NCBI GenBank assembly: GCA_030693565.1
Contig: JAUYAJ010000692.1
Coordinates: forward strand, 1 to 10,870
Source of the DNA: Rubrivivax sp.
GTDB lineage: Bacteria; Pseudomonadota; Gammaproteobacteria; Burkholderiales; Burkholderiaceae_C
Length of the DNA stretch: 10,870 bases
Direction: 5' to 3'
The notes beneath the pieces are model-generated. The model worked only from the letters and a program-made list of their open reading frames with translations, did no database searches and was not told the DNA's origin. This document shows, piece after piece, positions 7,261-10,870 of the stretch. Positions within the stretch are counted from its first letter, which is position 1; each line of letters starts with the position of its first letter. The translations under genes were made by a program, and so were the position numbers.

Positions 7261-7298
7261 TGAAGCGATCCGGCGTCGCCGCTGCGAGGCGGCCGTGA
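7260..7298 (+). CDS. Possible 12-codon coupling mini-ORF between surA and rsmA
   Basis: The ATG at 7260-7262 shares its A with the last base of the surA stop codon. The frame reads MKRSGVAAARRP and stops at TGA 7296-7298, which overlaps the rsmA start GTG (7295-7297) as GTGA. Ribosomes ending surA could restart here and be delivered to the rsmA start, a termination-reinitiation relay. It may equally be chance: surA and rsmA are only 34 bp apart, rsmA has its own ribosome binding site, and no SD was identified for the mini-ORF. Confidence 0.2.
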   Translation: MKRSGVAAARRP

Positions 7299-8062
7299 GC
7301 CACCAGGCCCGCAAGCGCTTCGGCCAGCATTTCCTGACCGACTTGGCGGTGATCGACGACATCGTCGACGCCATCGACCCGCAGCCCGGCCAGCGCCTGG
7401 TCGAGATCGGCCCCGGCCTGGGCGCAATGACGCGGCCGCTGCGCCAGCGCGCCGGCGAATTGACGGTGATCGAACTCGACCGCGACCTGGCGGCGCGGCT
7501 GCGCCGCGACACCAGCCTGACGGTGATCGAGGCCGATGTGCTCAAGGTCGACTTCGCCGCGCTGGCTGGCGCCGGGGCGCCGCTGCGCGTCGTCGGCAAC
7601 CTGCCCTACAACATCTCGACGCCGATCCTGTTCCACCTGTTGCAGGCCGCGGGCCACATCGCCGACCAGCACTTCATGCTGCAAAGGGAAGTCGTCGACC
7701 GCATGGCGGCCGCGCCCGGCAACAAGGACTTCGGCCGTCTGACGGTGATGCTGCAGTGGCGCTACCAGATCGAGTCGGTGCTCGAAGTGCCGCCCGAGGC
7801 CTTCGACCCGCCCCCGCGTGTGCACTCCGCGGTCGTGCGCATGCGGCCGCTGGTGCAGACGCAGCCGGTCGACGCTGCGTTGCTGTCGGAACTGGTGATG
7901 GTGGCGTTCTCGCAGCGCCGCAAGCTGCTGCGCCACACGCTGGGGCGCTGGCTCGAAGGCCGCGGTTTTGGCGGCAGCTTCGACGTCCAGCGCCGCGCCG
8001 AGGAAGTGCCGGTCAGCGAATACCTGGCGCTGGTGCGCCAGGTTTCGCCGGCCGTGACCTGA
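7295..8062 (+). CDS. rsmA: 16S rRNA (adenine1518-N6/adenine1519-N6)-dimethyltransferase
   Basis: RsmA (KsgA) transfers four methyl groups from SAM to two adjacent adenines near the 3' end of 16S rRNA during late 30S assembly. The product has 255 residues, near the family size. The N-terminal KRFGQHFL (7-14) is diagnostic. SAM motif I, EIGPGLG, is at 37-43, the acidic ribose-binding residue is in VIELD (58-62), and the catalytic motif NLPYN is at 102-106. The C-terminal domain carries PPEAFDPPPRVHSAV. The start is GTG 7295, with GAGG 5 nt upstream; it places KRFGQHFL near the N-terminus, while an earlier in-frame ATG at 7172 would add 41 residues from inside surA. It is the last gene of the plus-strand operon and converges on the small-peptide gene with a 3-bp gap. 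Confidence 0.96.
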   Translation: MSHQARKRFGQHFLTDLAVIDDIVDAIDPQPGQRLVEIGPGLGAMTRPLRQRAGELTVIELDRDLAARLRRDTSLTVIEADVLKVDFAALAGAGAPLRVVGNLPYNISTPILFHLLQAAGHIADQHFMLQREVVDRMAAAPGNKDFGRLTVMLQWRYQIESVLEVPPEAFDPPPRVHSAVVRMRPLVQTQPVDAALLSELVMVAFSQRRKLLRHTLGRWLEGRGFGGSFDVQRRAEEVPVSEYLALVRQVSPAVT

Positions 8063-8065
8063 CGA

Positions 8066-8209
8066 TCAGGCCGCGCTGAGCCAGGCCGCCGTATCGAAGG
8101 CGCTGCTCATCATCGGCATGTTCATGCCGAAGTTGGGGTTGATGCCGCTTTTGGCGGCGGCCACCTTGGGCGCGGGCTTGACCGCGCTGGTGTTCTGGGT
8201 CGTTTCCAT
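8066..8209 (-). CDS. Unrecognised 47-residue peptide downstream of barstar
   Basis: The frame METTQNTSAVKPAPKV... has 47 codons and starts at ATG 8209-8207. A strong ribosome binding site AGGAG lies 8 nt upstream; this is the best evidence that it is real. The N-terminal half is Ala/Lys/Pro/Thr-rich and looks disordered. The middle, GINPNFGMNMPMMSSAF, is rich in Met and Asn, and the end is short and hydrophobic (AAWLSAA). No signal peptide, membrane span or known domain is recognised. It follows barstar by 35 nt on the same strand and is probably cotranscribed with the RNase/barstar pair. A role with them is only an inference. It could be a short conserved peptide, a RiPP-like precursor or a spurious ORF. 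Confidence 0.5.
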   Translation of the reverse strand: METTQNTSAVKPAPKVAAAKSGINPNFGMNMPMMSSAFDTAAWLSAA

Positions 8210-8210
8210 C

Positions 8211-8245
8211 GCCCGCTCTCCTGACCCGAATTCCGGGGAGCGGGC
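8211..8245. promoter_or_regulatory. Inverted repeat between barstar stop and small-peptide start
   Basis: Arms GCCCGCTC (8211-8218) and GAGCGGGC (8238-8245) are perfect 8-bp complements around a 19-nt spacer. The outer arm touches the barstar stop codon (8245-8247). On the minus strand the Shine-Dalgarno site of the small ORF (AGGAG) straddles the spacer and the 3' arm. There is no T-run, so a translation-modulating hairpin is likelier than a terminator. Confidence 0.45.
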
Positions 8246-8640
8246 TACTGAAAAGAGTAGAAACACCTGAAGGGTATTCGTCGCTCGGCCCAGAAGTCGG
8301 CGGCGTCTCGGAAGACGTCGATCAACTGTTCACGGGCCTCGCGGTCGAAGCGCGGGTTGTCGGGCAACTGTTCCAGCACGACGACGAAGCCCGGCTGCGG
8401 GCCGGCCTTGTGCACGAGGTCAGTCATGCAGTCGTAGAGCGCGTCGAGGTTCTTGCCAAAGTGGCTCGGAAACAGAAACGCGCCGGCGATGCTTTCCAGC
8501 ACCTCCTGCTTGGTCTGTGCGCCGGCCAGATTGGCGTACAGGAAATGTTGCCCGGCGCTATCGGCAGCCTGCGCCAGGTCAGAGACCCTGTAGGCGCGAA
8601 TCGACTGGACGATATTTGCTCGGACGGTCTGCAACTGCAT
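8245..8640 (-). CDS. Barstar-family ribonuclease inhibitor
   Basis: A 131-residue cytoplasmic protein of the barstar family. Barstar binds its partner RNase with an acidic helix that plugs the active site, protecting the producing cell before export. The family signature FPSHFGKNLDALYDCMTDL is at 57-75. By alignment with Bacillus barstar, Asp66, Tyr69 and Asp70 take the places of Asp35, Trp38 and Asp39, the main contacts with barnase. The central strand FVVVLEQLP (85-93) and the helix LIDVFRDAADFW (106-117) fit the family fold. The N-terminus is about 35 residues longer than in the Bacillus protein. The start at 8640 has GGAGG 9 nt upstream. It lies 45 nt downstream of the RNase gene on the same strand, the expected partner arrangement. 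Confidence 0.92.
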   Translation of the reverse strand: MQLQTVRANIVQSIRAYRVSDLAQAADSAGQHFLYANLAGAQTKQEVLESIAGAFLFPSHFGKNLDALYDCMTDLVHKAGPQPGFVVVLEQLPDNPRFDREAREQLIDVFRDAADFWAERRIPFRCFYSFQ

Positions 8641-8685
8641 GGTCGCCTGCCTCCATCAATCAACTAAGAACCTTGGACACCCCGG

Positions 8686-9108
8686 TCACGGCACGATGCG
8701 GCTGAAGCTCGCGTAGTGGTCGGCGGTGTAGAAACAAACGTCAGGCATCGTCGGACGTTCGCCACCGCAGACGATGCGGCGCGCCCCCCGGTTGGACGCG
8801 CCCGGCGTCTTCACCGTGTACTCCCGATAGTGCCCTCTTGCCTTCAGGGGCAGCAGCCGTTCGCGATTGCCGAACACCGACCCGTCCTTGTCGTAAGGGA
8901 AGGGACCGCCGGCCAGAATCAGGCGCTGGGTCTGCTGCGCCTGGGGCGGCAGAGTGCTCAGCGCGATGGTCGGGGCCGAAGGCTCGGGAGTCCGGGCCAG
9001 CGCAGCCGGTCCGGCAGTGACAAGGAACGTCGAGGCAACAGCCAGCCCCAACTTCCAGAACGCCCTTGTGAGCACGTGGCTCTTGGCGGCCCTACCGGTG
9101 GAAAACAC
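8686..9108 (-). CDS. Secreted guanyl-specific ribonuclease (barnase/RNase Sa family)
   Basis: A 140-residue precursor of an extracellular RNase of the N1/T1/barnase family, which cleaves RNA after G. A signal peptide is visible (hydrophobic 20-32, probable cut after AALA near residue 38). The catalytic domain from about 70 carries all expected residues: Glu96 in YREYTV as base, Arg107 and Arg111 in NRGARRIV, and His131 in DHYASF as acid. The spacing is closer to Streptomyces RNase Sa than to Bacillus barnase. Two cysteines (114, 125) could pair. The start GTG 9108 was chosen because it lies downstream of a good promoter and has AGGG at 7 nt. An in-frame TTG at 9156 lies inside that promoter, before the predicted transcript start, and is unlikely. 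The barstar gene follows, so this is probably a toxin or nutrient-scavenging RNase with its immunity partner. Confidence 0.91.
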   Translation of the reverse strand: MFSTGRAAKSHVLTRAFWKLGLAVASTFLVTAGPAALARTPEPSAPTIALSTLPPQAQQTQRLILAGGPFPYDKDGSVFGNRERLLPLKARGHYREYTVKTPGASNRGARRIVCGGERPTMPDVCFYTADHYASFSRIVP

Positions 9109-9135
9109 GGGATAACCCTGAAAAATCAATGCGGA

Positions 9136-9164
9136 ATGATACCGGGACGGCAGCAAAAACTCAA
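9136..9164 (-). promoter_or_regulatory. Sigma70-type promoter of the RNase/barstar operon
   Basis: On the minus strand a -35 box TTGAGT (9164-9159) and a -10 box TATCAT (9141-9136) are separated by exactly 17 bp. They match the consensus at about four and five of six positions. Transcription would begin near 9129, about 20 nt before the GTG start at 9108. Confidence 0.7.
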
Positions 9165-9176
9165 GCCAAAAGCCGG

Positions 9177-9193
9177 TATCCAGCCCCTGGATA
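9177..9193. promoter_or_regulatory. 7-bp dyad upstream of the RNase promoter, 3' of maeB
   Basis: TATCCAG (9177-9183) and CTGGATA (9187-9193) form a perfect inverted repeat with a 3-nt loop. It lies 12 bp upstream of the -35 box and about 45 bp downstream of the maeB stop. It could be a regulator site for the RNase operon or a weak 3' hairpin for maeB; only a TTTT tract follows several bases later. Confidence 0.4.
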
Positions 9194-9238
9194 AAGGGTA
9201 TCAGTGCGCGCTAACTTCCGTGACAGCCCTTGTTTTTC

Positions 9239-10870
9239 TCAGCGATCCACGTTCGCGTCGGCCACGGTGATCGCCGTCATGTTGACGATTCGGCGCACGG
9301 TGGCCGACGGCGTCAGGATATGGACCGGTTTGGCCGCCCCGAGCAGCACCGGGCCGATGGCAATGCCGCCGCCGGCCGCTGTCTTGAGCAGGTTGTAGGC
9401 GATGTTGGCGGCGTCGATGTTGGGCAGCACCAGCAAGTTGGCGTCGCCGACCAGCGTGCTGCTCGGCATCAAGGCGCGCCGCGCGGCGCCGTCCAGCGCC
9501 AGGTCGCCGTGCATCTCGCCGTCGACCTCCAGCCAGGGCGCCTGCACGCGCAGCAATTCCAGCGTCTGGCGCATCTTGACGGCGCTGGGCTGGTTGCTGC
9601 TGCCGAAGTTGGAGTGGCTCAGCAGCGCGGCGCGCGGCTCGACGCCGAAGCGCTGCATTTCCTCGGCCGCCATGACGGTGATCTCGGCCAGTTCGGCGGC
9701 GCTGGGGTCGGCGTTGACATGGGTGTCGACCAGGAACACCTGGCGACCCGGCAGCAACAAGCCGTTCATGCAGGCGTAGACGCGCACGTCCTGCGGTGTG
9801 CTCGGGCTGCCGCCGGGGCGCGGCCCGATCACCTGGTCGATGTAGAAGAGGTGATTGGCCGTCGTGCCCCAGGTGCCGCAGAGCATGCCGTCGACTTCAC
9901 CCTTGTGCAGCAGCATGGCGCCGATCAAGGTCAGCCGGCGCCGCATCTCGATCTTGGCGACCTGGACGGTGACGCCTTTGCGCTCGGTCATCTGGTGATA
10001 GGTCTGCCAGAAGTCGCGGTAGCGGTGGTCTTGCTCGACGTTGACGATGTCGTAGTCCGTGCCTTCGGCCAGGCGCAGGCCGAACTTCTCGACGCGCTGG
10101 GCGATCACCGCCGGGCGGCCGATCAGCGTCGGCCGTGCCAGCCCTTCGTCGACGATGATTTGCACCGCCCGCAGCACGCGCTCTTCTTCGCCCTCGGCGA
10201 AAGCGACGCGCTTGTGCAGCGCCCGCTTGGCCTTCGTGAAGATCGGCTTCATCGTCGTGCCCGAGGCGTAGACGAAGGCCTGCAGCTTGTCGCGGTAGGC
10301 GTCGAAGTCGGCCACCGGGCGCAACGCGACGCCGGAGTCGGCGGCGGCCTGGGCCACTGCCGGCGCGATCTTCATCATCAGCCGCGGATCAAAAGGCTTG
10401 GGGATCAGGTAGTCGGGGCCGAAGCTGAGGTCGACGCCGGCATAGGCGGCGGCCACGACCTCGCTCTGCTCGGCACGCGCCAGCTCGGCGATCGCGTGCA
10501 CCGCGGCGATCTCCATCTCTTTGGTCACGGTGGTCGCCCCGGAGTCGAGCGCGCCGCGGAAGATGTAGGGGAAACACAGGACGTTGTTGACCTGGTTCGG
10601 GTAGTCGCTGCGGCCGGTGGCGATGATGGCGTCGTCGCGCACCGCCTTGACGTCTTCGGGCAGGATCTCGGGCGTCGGGTTGGCGAGCGCGAAGATCACC
10701 GGTTGGCGCGCCATCGAGGCCACCATCGCCGGCTTGAGCACGCCGCCGGCCGACAGGCCCAGGAAGATGTCGGCGCCGGCAACCACCTGGGCCAGCGTGC
10801 GCAGCGCGGTGGGCTGGGCGAACTGGGCCTTGTCCTCGTCCATCAGCTCGGTGCGGCCTTCGTAGACCAC
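9239..10870 (-). CDS. maeB: NADP-dependent malic enzyme, C-terminal part (gene truncated by window end)
   Basis: MaeB oxidatively decarboxylates malate to pyruvate with formation of NADPH. Only the last 543 codons are present; the gene continues beyond 10870, and about 220 N-terminal residues of the usual ~760 are missing. In visible numbering, residues 1-165 are the end of the malic-enzyme NAD(P)-binding domain (FLGLSAGGVL 36-45, ANPTPE 63-68, the RSDYPNQVNN segment 87-96). Residues from about 215 to the end form the phosphotransacetylase-like domain (KRVAFAEGEEERVLRA from 220). In MaeB proteins this domain is regulatory, binding acetyl-CoA, and is not thought to transfer acetyl groups. The end is at TGA 9241-9239. 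It is followed on the same strand by the RNase operon, which has its own promoter. Confidence 0.96.
   Translation of the reverse strand: MVYEGRTELMDEDKAQFAQPTALRTLAQVVAGADIFLGLSAGGVLKPAMVASMARQPVIFALANPTPEILPEDVKAVRDDAIIATGRSDYPNQVNNVLCFPYIFRGALDSGATTVTKEMEIAAVHAIAELARAEQSEVVAAAYAGVDLSFGPDYLIPKPFDPRLMMKIAPAVAQAAADSGVALRPVADFDAYRDKLQAFVYASGTTMKPIFTKAKRALHKRVAFAEGEEERVLRAVQIIVDEGLARPTLIGRPAVIAQRVEKFGLRLAEGTDYDIVNVEQDHRYRDFWQTYHQMTERKGVTVQVAKIEMRRRLTLIGAMLLHKGEVDGMLCGTWGTTANHLFYIDQVIGPRPGGSPSTPQDVRVYACMNGLLLPGRQVFLVDTHVNADPSAAELAEITVMAAEEMQRFGVEPRAALLSHSNFGSSNQPSAVKMRQTLELLRVQAPWLEVDGEMHGDLALDGAARRALMPSSTLVGDANLLVLPNIDAANIAYNLLKTAAGGGIAIGPVLLGAAKPVHILTPSATVRRIVNMTAITVADANVDR

Noticed and set aside
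5947..7599. A 550-codon open frame on the minus strand opposite surA and rsmA
   Set aside because: Low-complexity shadow protein, while surA and rsmA on the plus strand are full-length and well conserved.
8058..8070. Palindrome CCTGA-CGA-TCAGG between the convergent stops of rsmA and the small peptide, a candidate bidirectional terminator
   Set aside because: The stem is only 5 bp with no T-run, and the symmetry comes largely from two TGA stops facing each other.
8716..9270. A 184-codon plus-strand frame opposite the RNase gene
   Set aside because: No recognisable domain; the minus strand carries the RNase catalytic residues and its promoter.

Overview
The window is GC-rich chromosomal DNA from a Gram-negative bacterium, most likely a betaproteobacterium of the order Burkholderiales. 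This is an inference from the conserved lptD-surA-rsmA block with a divergent amgK, the style of the proteins and a full-length-type MaeB. No rRNA or tRNA gene, CRISPR array or replication origin is visible.

Left edge (1-391): a rearranged, gene-poor stretch. Bases 1-99 are an exact copy of bases 893-991, which lie inside the ABC transporter gene. In the window-edge copy this segment is joined in frame to the first ~32 codons of an IS66/IS3-type transposase OrfA. Upstream of that transposase start sits a perfect 13-bp hairpin that buries its ribosome binding site. Next comes the first ~34 codons of an M20-type amidohydrolase gene, evidently cut by the insertion.

Minus-strand genes (392-3505): an MsbA-like ABC exporter, in which the D-loop aspartate is replaced by valine, and amgK (MurNAc/GlcNAc anomeric kinase of cell-wall recycling). 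The usual amgK partner murU is not next to it here.

Plus-strand envelope operon (3567-8062): lptD (LPS insertion at the outer membrane), surA (periplasmic chaperone that helps LptD and other barrels fold) and rsmA (16S rRNA dimethyltransferase). lptD and surA overlap by 8 bp. surA and rsmA are linked through a 12-codon mini-ORF that overlaps both; pdxA, common between these two genes in proteobacteria, is absent.

Minus-strand ribonuclease module (8066-9108): a good sigma70-type promoter drives a secreted guanyl-specific RNase of the barnase/RNase Sa family, then its cytoplasmic inhibitor barstar, then an unrecognised 47-residue peptide with a strong Shine-Dalgarno site. It lies between rsmA and maeB and looks like an accessory cassette.

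Right edge (9239-10870): the C-terminal 543 codons of maeB (NADP-malic enzyme with a phosphotransacetylase-like C-terminal domain), running off the window.

Most of the window is ordinary housekeeping DNA. The parts most worth a second look are the chimeric left edge, the RNase/barstar/small-peptide cassette and the altered ABC D-loop.
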